Positions 26,353 to 37,120 of a DNA stretch of 64,000 bases are shown here, one piece after another (the first letter of the stretch is position 1; each line of letters opens with the position of its first letter). The translations under genes and the position numbers were made by a program. The notes under the pieces were generated by a model, which saw nothing but the letters and a program-made list of their open reading frames with translations, was not told the DNA's origin and searched no databases. The stretch covers positions 62,001-126,000 of the forward strand of contig JAXMCQ010000006.1 in the NCBI GenBank assembly GCA_046349315.1. The letters are read 5' to 3'. The stretch is from JAEUMG01 sp046349315 (GTDB lineage: Bacteria; Pseudomonadota; Alphaproteobacteria; Rhizobiales; Aestuariivirgaceae).

Positions 26353-26729
26353 TTTTACCCCCTATGGTCTAATGGACGTTTGAGGCGCTTCTCCTCATCC
26401 CCCTTCGCAGCGGGGATGCGGCGAGCATCGTTCTGACACGCTGTCCGCAATCCTTGCTCAGGTAACGAGCGATTGCCGATTTTTCGCCGAAAAAGTGGTG
26501 AAACTCGCTATGCTGGTTCGGTCGCCGGCTATTTCGACTGAACTCTGAGCAGGCGCGTGCTTTTGCTGCTGATACGGGTGGTGGACTACGCGTCTCCTGA
26601 CCCGGTCATCCAGGCAAAGGCCGGTCGCCGGCGCCCGCGTCTACTTCACCGGAAAGCGCTGCGGCCTCCAACTTCGCGAGTGTCCCCGCCGGCGTACCGG
26701 CCGCGAAGCCGGCAAGCCGCATGGTTCGG
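26353..26729. other. Gene-free stretch between secreted protein and wHTH regulator
   Basis: No supported gene. It holds the leader of the secreted-protein gene at the left and the downstream region of the wHTH-TPR regulator at the right. I see no strong hairpin terminator. Confidence 0.4.
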
Positions 26730-28313
26730 TCAGGCGCAGCCGATCGGTCTCGCCGTAGCCTCGCTTATGGTCTCGGTCTTCAGATCCGGATACGCTGCTA
26801 CGGCCGTTCCGACCCATTTCCCAGCCTCCTTGTTTTGCGACACGGCCGCGAGCGCTGCGGCGCGCGTCCTGCGAGTCGACCGGGTGTCATTGTCGGGCGA
26901 GAGGCGGTTAAGCATTCTCAGGGCGTCCTCGTAGCGCCCGGCCATGAAATACGCGTTGGAGAACTGCTTCGCCGACCAGTCGGGAAAATCCGGGACCAGC
27001 CGAACCGCCCGGTCTGCCATCTCCGCGCCGCGCTGTGTTTCGCCGAAGCTGGAGGCCCAGCCGGCATAGAGCGCCAGGATGTCGAAAGCGTACGGTGTGA
27101 TCGCCAAGGCGGTGTCGAACTCCGACCGGGTGCGCGTGATCTCACCTCGGTACCGCAAGCTGATGCCGAGAACCGCATGCGCCTTGGGATCAGTGGGCTC
27201 GAGACTGACCGCACGCTCGGCGGCGTCGGCCGCTGCCATCCTGTTGCTTTCCGGTTCGACGCCGAAATCGGCCAGGAGATCGTGGGCAAGGCTTAATTCG
27301 ACCCAGGTGCGCACGAGTCCGGGATCGCGTTCGGCCGAACGGCTGAGCAGATTCACGGCTTCCTCGGCATCGGCGCGGTCGATTCGTGCGAGTTTTGCCG
27401 CCCCGAGCACGTAAAGCTCGTAGGCCGTGCGTGAGGCGGGCGCTCTCAGGCGTGCGGCAGCGCGTACGGTTTCCTGGATCAATCCGGCACTGCCGCCGAG
27501 GCGGTTGGAAAGTCGTTCGACGATTTCGGACTGGATCAGGGACAGGTCGTCGTCGCCGCGATCCCACTGTTCCGACCACAGAACGCCGCCCGTTCTCGGA
27601 TCGATGAGGTGCGCCGTGATCCGGAGATTGTCGCCTTCGCGGTTGATCGAGCCTCCCAGCACAAAATCGACATCGAGTGTCTCGCCCGGATTGGCCCCAA
27701 AGGCATATGCCGATCCGCGAAGGACCATCTGGAACTCGCGAAGCCGCCCGAGTTTAGTCAACAAACCGCAGTCCTCCTCCCTCATTCCTTCCTTCATTCC
27801 CTTAGCCAGTTTCTGTGCGGCTTCGTCGCTGCCGACGCTGATGAAGGGCACGACGGCAACGACGGGCGGGCCGTCAAAGGAACGCAACTCGGCGGGAGCG
27901 CGTGCGAAACGCCAGGCCGGGCCGACCGCAATCAACACGAGCACGCTCGCCGCGATGGCCCCGATCCTCCACCTAGTCCTTGCAGAAGCTGGGACGGTGG
28001 CCGGAATTGTAATTCTGTAGCCGCGCTTGGGAACAGCCTTGAGTATTGACTGGTCTGCGTCTCCGATGGCGCGGCGGACGTCGCGCACGCACTGCACGAG
28101 GCTGTCGTCGGTGACGAAGACGTCGGGCCATACCGCCTTCATCAGCTCGTCCTTGGTGACCAGCCGATCGGAATTCTGCAATAGATATTTCAGAAGGTTG
28201 AACGCCTGCGGCCGCAGCGGAATCTCTCGGCCGTACCGGTCGCATACCAAACTTCTGGCGAAATCGACCATGACGCCGTTGACAGCGACTGTCCGGGGAA
28301 CCGGGAGGTTCAT
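26730..28313 (-). CDS. wHTH (OmpR/CadC-type) - membrane - TolB-like - TPR regulator
   Basis: About 527 residues from the ATG at 28313 (GAGAGG upstream; an ATG at 28349 is less likely). Residues 1-100 form an OmpR-type winged helix (LRPQAFNLLKYLLQNSDRLV, TKDELMKAVWPDVFVTDDSL, KAVPKRGYRITIP). A single membrane span follows (IGAIAASVLVLIAVGPAWRF). Next is a TolB/FlgO-like domain (VVAVVPFISVGSDEAAQKLA, GSINREGDNLRITAHLIDP) and then several TPRs. It should be a membrane-tethered transcription factor. The same TolB-TPR output is fused to a cyclase in the gene at 35191. Confidence 0.82.
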   Translation of the reverse strand: MNLPVPRTVAVNGVMVDFARSLVCDRYGREIPLRPQAFNLLKYLLQNSDRLVTKDELMKAVWPDVFVTDDSLVQCVRDVRRAIGDADQSILKAVPKRGYRITIPATVPASARTRWRIGAIAASVLVLIAVGPAWRFARAPAELRSFDGPPVVAVVPFISVGSDEAAQKLAKGMKEGMREEDCGLLTKLGRLREFQMVLRGSAYAFGANPGETLDVDFVLGGSINREGDNLRITAHLIDPRTGGVLWSEQWDRGDDDLSLIQSEIVERLSNRLGGSAGLIQETVRAAARLRAPASRTAYELYVLGAAKLARIDRADAEEAVNLLSRSAERDPGLVRTWVELSLAHDLLADFGVEPESNRMAAADAAERAVSLEPTDPKAHAVLGISLRYRGEITRTRSEFDTALAITPYAFDILALYAGWASSFGETQRGAEMADRAVRLVPDFPDWSAKQFSNAYFMAGRYEDALRMLNRLSPDNDTRSTRRTRAAALAAVSQNKEAGKWVGTAVAAYPDLKTETISEATARPIGCA

Positions 28314-28557
28314 TCCCCACCTCTCTCCGCGGGAGTTCCGCGCAGCCATTACCTTTCACCATAGCAGAGGCACGGGACACTTTGAATAGTGGAAAAGTTC
28401 GTGGTCGAGGGCTCAGCAACTCGCATGAAATCCAGTGATCCGCTGCAAGTGCGTTCAATGCCGGTTAGCCGACTGTCGCCCGTTCCGGTCCAGAAGTATC
28501 GAATTGTCCCTAGGCGCTAAGCGGACTACAAAAGGCCCTCTCGCAATGTCCGGTTCT

Positions 28558-30163
28558 GGCCTATTTTGTTGCAGAAGTTGTTTGAATCGGCCGACGAACA
28601 GTGATTCCCTTGCCCAAGAGTGATTTGGGTGGGGAATGGGCGATGATGGGTCGGCTCAGCCAGGATCAAGGGCAACTGTTCTATTCGTTCGATCTGGATT
28701 CGGCTGTGCCGGGCGATCATCTTGTGCGCGAGATCGCGGCGGTTCTCGACTTGAGCTGGGTCCACAGCGAGCTGGCGCCACATTATCCTCCAATCGGTCG
28801 ACCCTCGATAGATCCGGCGCTCATGATACGGATGCTCATCGTCGGCTATGTCTTTGCCATACGCTCGGAACGAGCCCTGTGCCGCGAAGTGCAGGTCAAT
28901 CTGGCCTATCGCTGGTTCTGCGGCCTGAGCATCGAGGACAAGCTGCCCGATCACTCGGCCTTCTCTCGCGCTCGCAACGAACGCTTCCGCGATAGCGCCA
29001 TCTTCCGCCGCGTGTTCGAGCGCGTGGTGGGCCAATGCATCGCAGCCGGTCTGGTCGGCGGTGAGGGCTTTGCGGTCGACGCCAGCCTGATCGCGGCCGA
29101 TGCCAACAAGCGCCGCTCGATACCGGGCGCGGATTGGAAGAAGAAAGCCATTGACCCTGAAGGCGCCAGCCATGCCGTGAGGGAGTATCTGGCCACGCTT
29201 GAGGATGCCAGCTATGGCGCGGCCAGCCCGGTGACGCCGAGTTTGTCTCGCCGTCTGATCCTGCTGCGCAATGGACCGGCGCCATGAAGAGCGCTGCGTT
29301 CTTTGCCAATGCCGACAATTATCTCATCGACGTGAAGTTCGGCGTCATCATGGATGTCGAGGCGTCACGAGCCATCCGCCAGGCCGAAGTCGGCGCGTCG
29401 CGGACGATGATCGACCGAACGGAGGGGTGTTTCGGCATCAAGCCAGAATGGCTTGCCGCCGACACAGCCTATGGCTCGGCGCCCAATCTCAACTGGCTGG
29501 TGAAGGAGAAAGGGATCGCGCCGCACGTTCCAGTCATCGATAAGTCGAAACGCGATGACGGCACATTCTCGCGCGAGGAGTTCGTTTATGACAAGGAGCG
29601 CGACATCTATACCTGTCCGGCCGGCAAGACATTGAAGACCAGCGGAAGGTTGGTCAATGGCGGTGCGACGCTCCTCTATATGGCAAGCACCTACGATTGT
29701 GGCCCATGCCCGCTCAAATCCAGATGCTGCCCACTATCGCCACAACGTAAGGTACCACGCGATGTGAACGAAGAAGCCCGCGATGTTGCTCGTGCCATCG
29801 CCAAGACAGAGGCGTTCGCTCAGACGCGTCGTGATCGTAAGAAGGTCGAAATGCTGTTTGCGCACCTGAAGCGTATTCTACGGCTCGGCCGGCTCAGGCT
29901 GCGAGGTCCACGCGGCGCCCAGTTCGAGTTTACCCTCGCCGCCATCGCACAGAACTTACGACGTCTCGGTAAGCTGGTCGGGCGCCCACCACCACTCTTG
30001 GTGCCTCCCTGCGCGGTGTAAGAGGTCTTTACCGTTGCGGTTGCCTCCCGCGTCTCGGTGAGCACCCTACCGCCGCTCCCAAGAAGCGGCAGACGGCGCT
30101 CAGCCTAGCTGCCAAGAGAAACCATCACATGGCTTGCCGGCGACTTTTGCAACAATATCGGCC
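28558..30163 (+). mobile_element. IS1182-type insertion sequence (transposase frameshifted)
   Basis: About 1.6 kb with imperfect inverted ends: GGCCTATTTTGTTGCAGAAG on the left and, on the right as reverse complement, GGCCGATATTGTTGCAAAAG. It carries one broken transposase gene. Exact ends may differ by a few bases and I could not confirm a target duplication. The element lies between the wHTH regulator and the WD40 gene. Confidence 0.72.
28601..30021 (+). pseudogene. IS1182-family transposase, single 1-nt frameshift
   Basis: The first part (28601-29287) has the N-terminal domain: GDHLVREIAAVLDLSWVHSE, RPSIDPALMIRMLIVGYVFA and the first catalytic Asp region GGEGFAVDASLIAADANK. The second part (29284-30021) continues with MKSAAFFANADNYLIDVKFG, the second Asp in PEWLAADTAYGSAPNLNWLV, the cysteine region TYDCGPCPLKSRCCP and the final Glu region KKVEMLFAHLKRILRLGRLR. 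Around 29239-29241, GCCGAGTTTG should read GCCGAAGTTTG; restoring one A joins both frames through KFVSPSDPAAQWTGAMK. Confidence 0.88.
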
Positions 30164-30260
30164 CGAAGCAGACCCTGGAGACGATTTGCTCAACGGCCGA
30201 GATTGACAGAAAGCTGAGACGCAGCCACCCGCGGATAGAACCGCCGCAGGTGATGTTCGG

Positions 30261-32276
30261 TCAATTGGAACACTCCCCGACTTTGCCCGTCGTAGCGAGG
30301 AAGAAGTGCTCTCGCTCACATGGAGTTAGGTCGCGAGGTACGATAGTTCGCGCATAATCTATAAGATCTTGAGTTTGGGGGAAGACGTGGACAGCCCGTG
30401 CATTTTGATCGCCTGAAACAATAGCAATTTCCGTCCCATCAGAATTGAACGCTGCGGTGGTTAGTGCTGGCGTCGCGGTCGACGCATCGCTTGGAGCGGA
30501 AAGAAGAGCAATCTGTCTGCCTGATTTTGCTTCCCAAAGCCGTACGGTGCGATCTTGCGAGGATGCCGTTACTATAAATCGGTCATTTGGGCTAAACGCT
30601 ACACTGTTGATGCCTCCACTGTGGCCCCGCAGAACTGTCTCGGCAGTTCCATCAGCCATATTCCAAAGTCGAGCCGTTCCGTCACGCGATGCAGTGACCA
30701 GCGATTTTCCATCATGACTGAAAGCAACGTCAAGGAGCGCCTTGGTGTGGCCTTCTAGTATCGCAACTGGACTGCCATCTTTTATCGAACAAATTCTGGC
30801 TATTCCATCGAGCGTACCCGTCGCTACAAATTGGCCCTCGGGACTGAAAACGGCCGCACTAACCGGGCTCCTGTTGCCAGAAAGGGTTTGGTACTTCGCG
30901 CCGTCTATCGTCGATAACTGGGCCTCGTCGCCCTTCACAGTTAGAACGAATTTGCCGTCGGGGCTGAAGATTGCCCTACGCAGGATTCCGGTTGTCGTCA
31001 AAGCGGCGACTTGAGTGCCAGTCGCAAGGCGCCAGATGCGCGATACACCATCAGTTGATGTAGAGGACAACAGCGCGCCATCAGGGCTGAATTCAATATC
31101 GACTGTGGTTGTGCCAAGTGCCGTGCTTGTGCCAGGTGCGGCGAGTTCTGCGATCACATGACCGCTTTTTGTGTCCCATATTGATAAGCGACCGTCCCCG
31201 GAGGTTGTAGCGAGATAGTCACCGTTCGCACTGATCGCCGCTTGCTGAATGCGCGCCTCACGGCCGACGAGCTGACGAACTTCTCGGCCCGCAAGGTCCC
31301 ACATGTGCACGACGTTGTCGCCTCCTCCAGTGACAAGCTGCTTCCCGTCGGGGGAAAACAGAGCAAATTTAGGCGGCAAGTTCTGTGCAAGAGTTGTTGT
31401 GAGAATTCCGTCAATATCCCAGACACGAGCGTTACCATCGCTTGATGCGAATAAGACGCTGTCGCGATCGGGGCCAAATGCCACGTGCCTAATCATGTTA
31501 CCCGCCCCCCCGATCGCTTTCAGAAGCAATCCGCTCTTGACCTCCCATATCCGAAGGATTCCGTTCAAGGCGACGTTGGCAAAGAATTGATCATCCGGAC
31601 TAAATGCGCAATTCCTATCCTCATCCTGAGTTCCCGAACTCTCAAAAGTTGGTAATTCTTTACCGAGGACCCGAAGAAGCGCCCCGGAGAGTCCGTTCCA
31701 AAGATGCGCAGATCCGTCGCTGGAGGCGGAGGCCGCGAGCTTGCCGTCGTGACCGAATGTCGCGCAGTTATTCTCGCTTACGGCGCCAGAGAGAACGGCA
31801 ATTTCTTCCCCGGTTGATACACTCCAAAGATGGGCGGGACTGCCCCATGAGATGGTGAAAAGTCGACCTCCATCGGGGCTGAATGCAACTTTGTTTGACC
31901 ATCGAGTGAGGAATGGCATGGTCTTGAGTTCGGTGCCGTCCCTGGTGCGCCAGATCTGAACTGAATCTGCAGCGGTCGCGAAAGTTAGGCCGTCAGGACT
32001 AAACACGCCCGATTGTGTTCGTGTGCTTTGTATGTTCGAAACCTGATTTCCTGTTTTTGCATCCCACAATGTAGGCTCGCGAGCCGAAGAGGCGGTGAGA
32101 ATGCGGGTGCCGTCGGGACTGAACAAGCCTGTGTGTACCTCGCCAGGTTGCGGAAGCACAAAAAGCTGCTGGCCAGAATCGGCGTTCCAAAACCTGGCAG
32201 TGCCATCGCGCGCGGAGGTGATGATGCGGCTCCCATCGGGGCTAAACATTGCTCCGTCAACAATACCTTGATGGCC
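30261..32276 (-). pseudogene. WD40-repeat region, 3' part of the frameshifted cyclase-STAND-WD40 gene
   Basis: About 660 residues made almost wholly of WD40 repeats: cycles of FSPDG..T.S.DGTARLWN, for example GTARFWN, LRIWEVKSG, ARVWDIDG, VHMWDLAG, LSIWDTKSG, VRLWEAKSG. I count about 15 blades including one upstream of the break, enough for two seven-bladed propellers. The ATG at 32249 falls inside a repeat, so this is not an independent start. The frame joins the upstream ORF at the AAA run around 32276-32278. Propellers of this kind sense ligands or proteins in STAND NTPases. Confidence 0.82.
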
Positions 32277-34806
32277 TTTGAATCATGGCTTGAGAGCCAT
32301 CGGAGACGTTCCAAATTTGGGCCGTGCCATCGTATGACGCGGTAACAATTCGATTGCCGGCTTTATCAAACTGCGCGTCGGTTAGAGCCGCATCGTGATG
32401 AAGCGTTTGGGCGTTGTGGTCACCAAGCAAGGCATTATACAGGGCTATTTCAGATTCAACGAGATACGGGCGGTCAGGCGCGATTATCTGCTTCGGCAAA
32501 GATTCAAGCGCCAGGAGAATCGCAGCTTCTGTATCACCACCCATAGCCACCTGTTGCGAAAGAAGCGCTAACGAAAGAGATTGATTGCGCAATGCCTGGT
32601 CGCGTGCCTCCAGCGCCTTATTCTCCGCTTCCTGCGCTTGCCCGGCACTGCGCAGAGCTTCGTTTCGGCCCTTAAAGCCAACAACGGCACCTACGCCAGC
32701 TACGACCGCCAGTAAAATAGCGAGTATAGCAGCGTGGCGCGTTCTCCGCGCGAGCCGCGTTGCGGCCACTGCTTCGAGAGTACGACGCTCGGCCTCGCGC
32801 TCGAGCCGCTCCCGTCTTGCTGACTCCTCGACCTCGATCCGCGCTCGCTCGGCGTCGCGCTCCTTTTCCATCCGAACCTTCTGGGCGAGCGAAGAAGCCT
32901 CGATATAGGTGATGACCTGCTCGCCAGCTTCCTCGCGCCGCGATTGCAACAAGTCCTCGCCTTCAGCAAGGCGAACACCCGACGGCAGAAGAAGGTCGGG
33001 ATTCCTGTCATCCAAGAACCATCGACGGGCATCGGATTGGAGGCGGGCCCGGGTTTCAAGGAACTTCCGATTGGTGCTGACGATGTCTCGCGCGAGCGGC
33101 CAACGGTTTAACAGTGCTTCATGGGCGAGCCTTATGACGGCTTGCCCTTCGGCACCCTCGTCACTGACGAGCAGCCTCGCTCCAATGAGCGCATCGATGA
33201 GCGCCGACTTTGCCGCTGTGTTTGCTACATCGCCGAGAAAGGCGGGACGTGCCGTGATCGCCTCATCGCCCCACCGCACAGTGGTGAGCGCCCTCAGCAC
33301 TGCCGGCAACGCTTCCTGTATCTCGAGCGGTAGCGCATCGATGACTTCATCGGCGCGTCTAGCTATGGCACCTTCAAGCCCGCCAAGGGCTCGATAGGCA
33401 GCAAAGGTGAGAAGTCCCCGACTCCGTCCCGCTTGATAGAGCGCATCAAGTACGAATTCGAGGAGGGGCAACGACCCAGGGTCGGCAACCGCCGCCTCCT
33501 GCAATACGTCGTCGAGGCGACCGTGATCGCGATCCTCCTCGAAGCGAAGACCGGCCGCACGTGCAGGTTCGCGTATTATCTGCGCGATCTCGGGTCCGGT
33601 TGGCGGCAGGAGTTCGTAGTTGCCAAGTCCATCTTTGAGCTTCGAGAAGCCCGCAATCTCGCTACAGCGATGAAAGAAGTCTGCCCGCATCGTGCCGATC
33701 ACCCAAGCCAACCCGCTCGACGCAAGAGTGGCGAGTATCCGGACGATTGCTTCGCGGGTTCCTTGATCTCGCTCAGTCGTAAACAATTCCTCCATCTGGT
33801 CAACCGCAACCACGAGCCGCACCTGGGACAGAGAAAGGCCCTGGGCTGCTGCTGCCTGAGCCAGCGCTGAGCGGATCGGTGCCAATGCCCTTTCGGGACT
33901 CGCGCGTATCAGATCGGCAAACTCGCCGGCCGCTTTTTCTGCTGCAATCTCAGGCAACGCTTCCTCACGCAGCAATCCGAAAGCCAGCGATTGAACGGCA
34001 TCAGGTCCCTCCGACGGGCGCACGAGACATCGACGCCACAGCGCAACGCCCGCCGAAGCGTCCACTTTTGTGATTGTGGGCATAAGCCCGGCTCTTAACA
34101 GCGATGATTTGCCTGAGCCGCTCATGCCATAGATGAGCAGAAAGGCATTGCCGGAATTGGCGAGCCGCTCCAGTCTCTCGATACAAGTTGCGATCGCATG
34201 GCTGCGGCCAAAGAATAAATCCGAGTGATCGAATTCGAACCGGTCAAGACCGCGGAAGGGAGCCCTTATCTGCTCTTCTGACCTAAGCGGCACCCTGTAC
34301 GCGCGGACCGGCCGGGCAATGTTCTTTACCTTGTGCTCGCCAAGATCGAGGAAATCGAGGGAAAGCCGATCGCGCACCTGGGCGTGAATAGCTTCTGAAA
34401 TGCATATACCACCAGGCGGCGCCAGGGTCTCAAGCCGGGCCGCGACATTTACGCCGTCACCCATCAGATTGTCGCCGTCTACCAAAACATCGCCGAGATT
34501 GATCCCGATGCGGAAACGCATCCGGTTTGGCTCCCGCAAGGCCGTGTTCCGATTGTAAATCTCAAGCTGAATTCCGGTGGCGCATCGCACTGCCTCAACC
34601 GAGCTTGCAAATTCGGCGAGAACACTGTCGCCAGCGCTTCCGAAGACACGCCCTTGATGATGCGCAATTAGGCCATCAATAATTCGGCGATAGAGCTTCA
34701 AGGTGGCGAGGGTGGTCTCCTCATCCTTACCCATCAATTGGCTATAGCCAACTACGTCGGCGACAAGAATGGCCGCCATTCTGCGCTCAATGTGATCCAC
34801 GCCCAT
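32257..34806 (-). CDS. Class III nucleotide cyclase - STAND NTPase (5' part of frameshifted gene)
   Basis: 849 residues. The cyclase domain (1-170) has both metal-binding Asp contexts, AILVADVVGYSQLMGKDEE and GSAGDSVLAEF, plus GVNVAARLETLAPPG. A STAND/nSTAND1 NTPase follows with Walker A IYGMSGSGKSSLLRAGLMP and Walker B VVAVDQMEELF. Then come an Arg/Glu-rich coiled coil, one membrane span (ILAILLAVVAGVGAVVGFKG) and the first WD40 blade, TASYDGTAQIWNV. The ORF then ends at a premature stop. Removing one A from the AAA at 32276-32278 continues it into the WD40 ORF, for about 1,515 residues in total. The intact family would couple ligand sensing to cyclic nucleotide production. Confidence 0.85.
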   Translation of the reverse strand: MGVDHIERRMAAILVADVVGYSQLMGKDEETTLATLKLYRRIIDGLIAHHQGRVFGSAGDSVLAEFASSVEAVRCATGIQLEIYNRNTALREPNRMRFRIGINLGDVLVDGDNLMGDGVNVAARLETLAPPGGICISEAIHAQVRDRLSLDFLDLGEHKVKNIARPVRAYRVPLRSEEQIRAPFRGLDRFEFDHSDLFFGRSHAIATCIERLERLANSGNAFLLIYGMSGSGKSSLLRAGLMPTITKVDASAGVALWRRCLVRPSEGPDAVQSLAFGLLREEALPEIAAEKAAGEFADLIRASPERALAPIRSALAQAAAAQGLSLSQVRLVVAVDQMEELFTTERDQGTREAIVRILATLASSGLAWVIGTMRADFFHRCSEIAGFSKLKDGLGNYELLPPTGPEIAQIIREPARAAGLRFEEDRDHGRLDDVLQEAAVADPGSLPLLEFVLDALYQAGRSRGLLTFAAYRALGGLEGAIARRADEVIDALPLEIQEALPAVLRALTTVRWGDEAITARPAFLGDVANTAAKSALIDALIGARLLVSDEGAEGQAVIRLAHEALLNRWPLARDIVSTNRKFLETRARLQSDARRWFLDDRNPDLLLPSGVRLAEGEDLLQSRREEAGEQVITYIEASSLAQKVRMEKERDAERARIEVEESARRERLEREAERRTLEAVAATRLARRTRHAAILAILLAVVAGVGAVVGFKGRNEALRSAGQAQEAENKALEARDQALRNQSLSLALLSQQVAMGGDTEAAILLALESLPKQIIAPDRPYLVESEIALYNALLGDHNAQTLHHDAALTDAQFDKAGNRIVTASYDGTAQIWNVSDGSQAMIQRPSRYC

Positions 34807-35190
34807 GCCAGCTCCCGGGCCGAACTTACAACATCCTAGTCGAAATTAAGAAGGATGAGCTAGCTGTGTCCACCAAAGCCACGTGCTCCGGCAAATGGCC
34901 GCTGTAATTGGACCTAAGCTGGCTTCCACGGGTTTGGTTACGACGTCGTCTATGGCCCTTCATGTCGATTTGCTGGTCAAACGGCATTGGCGGCTCTGAG
35001 CGTAAAAACGGTCCCGCTGCGGATCTTCGGAATATGGCGCTTTTGACCCTGAACGGACGACATTCTCGGCCTGCACCCGCCCTCACTGACCTCACCCTTG
35101 GCCCATTGCTTGCGGCGGGACATGACGGTGCTATTGTATGGACGACTTGGCCCCATTTGGGAGCCATTGGGAACCGCTGGGCAGCATCGA
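34807..35190. other. Divergent intergenic region between two cyclase genes
   Basis: No supported gene. It contains the start regions of two divergent cyclase genes. A plausible but weak rightward promoter (TTGCTT at 35107 and a TATTGT-like -10 about 17 bp on) lies near its right end. Confidence 0.4.
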
Positions 35191-36966
35191 GTGGGAGAGA
35201 ACCCGGTCCAACGTCGCCTGGCTGCCATCCTGGCGGCAGATGTGGTCGGATACAGCCGCCTCACGGGCGAGGATGAAGCCGGAACCCTCGCCGCCGTCAG
35301 AAAGCTCCGCGCTGAGGTCATTGAGCCCAAGATTACCGAACATCAAGGACGCCTTTTCAAGTCCATGGGTGACGGCTTCCTCGCCGAGTTTCAGAGCGTT
35401 GTAAATGCAGTCGCTTGCGCGGTTGGTGTTCAGAAGATTATGGCAATGCATAACGCCGGCTTACTCTCTGACCGGCGAATGGACCTGCGTATTGGTATCC
35501 ATCTTGGAGACGTCATATATGATGCGGGAGATATCCTTGGCGAGGGTGTGAATCTTGCAGCCCGGATCGAGAGCTTGGCACCGGCGGGCGGCGTAGCCGT
35601 CTCATCGATGGTACATGACAACATCGGCAGTCGGCTCGACCTCGCTTTCGAGGACGTGGGTGAGAAGTCGCTGAAGAACATTGAGCGTCCTGTGCGAGTT
35701 TACGTCCTCCGAATGGGCAACGAGAGTCCGCCACCGCGAGCAATGTCGCCCGCTCCTGACAAACCCTCAATTGCGGTGCTGCCCTTCAACAACATGTCTG
35801 GAGAACCTGATCAGGAGTACTTTTCTGATGGCATTACCGAGGATGTAATCACCGAGCTCAGTCGTTTTAACGAGTTCGCAGTTATCGCGCGGAACTCGTC
35901 CTTTAGCTACAAGGGAAAATCGCCGAGGGTTGAAGATGTCGGTCGCGACTTGGGTGTGAAGTATGTGGTCGAGGGCAGCGTTCGAAAACTTGGAAACCGT
36001 GTCCGCATTACTGCACAGTTAATTGACTCAACTAATGGCTCGCACATTTGGGCCGAGCGCTATGACCGAAGTATCGACGACATATTTGCAATACAGGATG
36101 AAGTGACAGAAGCCGTGGTTGCGCGTATCGCAGACGGTATAAAGGGTGCGCGAGTTCTGCACTCCCGAAGACGACCGCCTCACTCAGCGACCGCCTACGA
36201 TCTTGTGCTGCAGGCTCGCCCTTACAGAACTTCCTATACGGCCCCAACAAGTGAGATGGCAGCTAGCCTCCTGAGGCAGGCGATAGAACTCGATCCCGGC
36301 CTCGGATTGGCACACGCTAGTCTCGCTTATGTGCGGGCAGGCCAATACGAAGAGGGCTGGGTAGACGATCCGGAAGCAGCGCTCGCCGAGGCCTTATCAG
36401 AAGCGAAGCAAGCGGTGGCTCTTGATAATTCCGATGGTTATGCACATGCTAGTTTAGCGTACGTATTGCTGAAGTATCGTGATTTTGAGCGGGCTCAGAG
36501 CGAGGTCGATGTCGCGCTAAAACTCAACCCGCATCACGTCAGTATCATCATGACTGCAGGTTGGGTCTCCATCGTTAACTGCAATCCTGAGCAAGCAATC
36601 GAGTTGATCAAGCGTGCCTTCCGATTAAATCCTCTTATGGGTAGCTGGCAGTTTTGGACGTTGGGCGAAGCCTATCTTGACGCTAGGCGGTATCGAGAAG
36701 CATTAGAGTCATTCGCCAAAGTCATGGACCCGCCAACCGTCCTGTTCTTGGAAATGGCGATTTGTCATGCGTATCTCGAAGACCTGGACAGCGCGCGCAC
36801 GAACCTGCGCATTTACCTCGAACGCGCCGCGAAGGAGTTGAAGTTGTTTCCCGGTGACGACCCTGTCGCTTGGCGTACATTTTTCTTACGCTCGACTCGC
36901 CGGCGGATGGAGTTCACTGACCATTTTATCGACGGGGCGCGTAAGGCTGGGTTAAACGTAGCCTGA
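35191..36966 (+). CDS. Class III nucleotide cyclase - TolB-like - TPR protein
   Basis: About 591 residues from a GTG at 35191. The first ATG (35098) and another at 35122 are in frame but add ~30 residues that do not belong to the cyclase family, which typically begins just before VQRRLAAILAADVVGYSRL. Residues 1-170 are a class III cyclase: metal Asp in ADVVGYSRL, second in FKSMGDGFLAEF, and EGVNLAARIESLAPAGG. Next comes a TolB/FlgO-like domain (IAVLPFNNMSGEPDQEYFSD, GSVRKLGNRVRITAQLIDS) and five or so TPRs. It likely makes cAMP under control of the TPR part. This is a common rhizobial architecture. Confidence 0.83.
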   Translation: MGENPVQRRLAAILAADVVGYSRLTGEDEAGTLAAVRKLRAEVIEPKITEHQGRLFKSMGDGFLAEFQSVVNAVACAVGVQKIMAMHNAGLLSDRRMDLRIGIHLGDVIYDAGDILGEGVNLAARIESLAPAGGVAVSSMVHDNIGSRLDLAFEDVGEKSLKNIERPVRVYVLRMGNESPPPRAMSPAPDKPSIAVLPFNNMSGEPDQEYFSDGITEDVITELSRFNEFAVIARNSSFSYKGKSPRVEDVGRDLGVKYVVEGSVRKLGNRVRITAQLIDSTNGSHIWAERYDRSIDDIFAIQDEVTEAVVARIADGIKGARVLHSRRRPPHSATAYDLVLQARPYRTSYTAPTSEMAASLLRQAIELDPGLGLAHASLAYVRAGQYEEGWVDDPEAALAEALSEAKQAVALDNSDGYAHASLAYVLLKYRDFERAQSEVDVALKLNPHHVSIIMTAGWVSIVNCNPEQAIELIKRAFRLNPLMGSWQFWTLGEAYLDARRYREALESFAKVMDPPTVLFLEMAICHAYLEDLDSARTNLRIYLERAAKELKLFPGDDPVAWRTFFLRSTRRRMEFTDHFIDGARKAGLNVA

Positions 36967-37120
36967 TTGCTGACAGCCCTGTGATCAGCCTCCACAAGGT
37001 CGCCCGACTTGCGCAAACTTCGGTTTGCAAATCATCATGTTTGCTGCGGTGCATAATTCCTCAATTGGCCCAGTGCTCCGATTTGGGTCGGGCAGAGCAT
37101 GTCGGCTCTGCCCGGGTAGT

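Noticed and set aside
25819..26436. Plus-strand 205-aa ORF
   Set aside because: The opposite strand encodes a protein with a clear signal peptide and ribosome site; this ORF has no motif.
29239..32278. Programmed ribosomal frameshifting in the IS1182 transposase or STAND-WD40 gene
   Set aside because: Neither site shows a canonical slippery heptamer with a downstream structure, and single-base indels explain both more simply.
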